Shown one piece after another: positions 29,043 through 29,337 of a stretch of 29,337 bases of DNA (its first letter is position 1; every line of letters begins with the position of its first letter). The stretch is from Actinomycetes bacterium (lineage in GTDB: Bacteria; Actinomycetota; Actinomycetes; Mycobacteriales; Mycobacteriaceae), in the NCBI GenBank assembly GCA_023415515.1, contig JAEZKH010000278.1, forward strand, positions 1-29,337, written 5' to 3'. Both the position numbers and the translations under genes were made by a program. The notes beneath the pieces are model-generated. The model did no database searches. It saw only the letters and a list, made by a program, of their open reading frames with translations, and was not told the DNA's origin.

Positions 29043-29337
29043 GTGCGGGGCGACGGCGACGGTTGGGTGGTGTCGGAAACCGGTGCGGCCTATTGGGGCA
29101 GGCACGGCGCCGCGGGTCTGCTTCTTCGCGCGCCGCGTGCCGACGGCTCGGCGGCCGTGCTGCTGCAGCACCGCGCGCCGTGGAGTCATCAGGGCGGCAC
29201 GTGGGGGCTGCCCGGTGGCGCCCGCGACAGCCACGAGACACCCGAGGAGGCGGCGATCCGCGAGGCGCACGAGGAGGCGGGGCTCGCGCCCGACCGGCTG
29301 GTGGTGCGCACGACGGTGGTCACCGCGACCGCGAGCG
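29043..29337 (+). CDS. mutT3: Nudix hydrolase MutT3, N-terminal part (3' end outside window)
   Basis: The first 98 residues of a MutT-type Nudix protein, which hydrolyses oxidised or other nucleoside di/triphosphates to keep the nucleotide pool clean; the family member in M. tuberculosis (Rv0413) is about 217 aa. The Nudix box is complete: the segment from GGARDSHETPEE to REAHEEAGL matches Gx5Ex7REx2EExGL, supplying the Mg-binding glutamates. Before it, LLLRAPRADGSAAVLLQHRAPWSHQGGTWGLPGG is the usual first strands. An in-frame stop at 29031 leaves GTG 29043 as the only reasonable start. It is divergent from glnX, as in M. tuberculosis. The exact nucleotide preference cannot be told from this part. 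Confidence 0.94.
   Translation, partial: MRGDGDGWVVSETGAAYWGRHGAAGLLLRAPRADGSAAVLLQHRAPWSHQGGTWGLPGGARDSHETPEEAAIREAHEEAGLAPDRLVVRTTVVTATAS

Noticed and set aside
1..29337. Search for CRISPR arrays, tRNAs, transposases and phage genes
   Set aside because: No regularly spaced repeats, no cloverleaf-like segment and no integrase or transposase motifs were found on reading; small RNAs without obvious structure could be missed.

Overview
The window is high-GC DNA with mycobacterial gene content: F420-dependent glucose-6-phosphate dehydrogenase (fgd1), the pknG-glnH-glnX signalling operon, metZ, a fused-domain pta, and promoters of the leaderless actinobacterial kind. From memory of M. tuberculosis, many genes match the neighbourhoods Rv0356c-Rv0357c, Rv0389-Rv0391 and Rv0406c-Rv0413. 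Here they are packed into 29 kb and mixed with accessory genes, which fits a fast-growing environmental Mycolicibacterium better than the tuberculosis complex. No tRNA, rRNA, insertion sequence, phage or CRISPR array was seen.

Layout. 1-1754: the end of purA, then a hotdog thioesterase and a six-helix membrane protein, joined by 4-nt overlaps. 1751-3165 (minus): a cytochrome P450 and its small ferredoxin. 3230-5749: an MmpL-type transporter and a divergent MarR regulator, with palindromes between them. 5786-7708: a Na+/H+ antiporter and a divergent small UBP-type zinc finger protein. 7732-11558: purT, an anchored NTF2-like protein, a rhodanese, metZ and an unknown charged protein, all plus strand and tightly packed. 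11569-12432 (minus): a short-chain dehydrogenase with a near-perfect 26-bp operator at its start. 12463-12900: an orphan stretch with two long imperfect palindromes and two possible overlapping small ORFs. 12901-13335 (minus): a small secreted protein. 13535-17573: a GNAT acetyltransferase followed by three luciferase-like monooxygenases. 17618-22829: a small membrane protein, a metallo-beta-lactamase-fold hydrolase (minus), fgd1, pta and ackA. 22859-24234 (minus): a small membrane protein and an unrecognised 364-aa protein. 24327-28896 (minus): the glnX-glnH-pknG operon. 29043-end: the start of mutT3.

How the genes fit together. GlnX and GlnH are the known sensing partners of PknG, which controls nitrogen and 2-oxoglutarate metabolism through GarA. 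Pta-AckA form the acetate/acetyl-CoA switch, and FGD1 supplies reduced F420. MetZ, the rhodanese and the GNAT-monooxygenase operon give the middle of the window a sulfur theme. That operon resembles in composition the Bacillus N-acetylate-then-oxidise route for S-modified cysteines and is the best candidate for an undescribed system. Five genes have a TANNNT box exactly six bases before the start codon, so they are probably leaderless.
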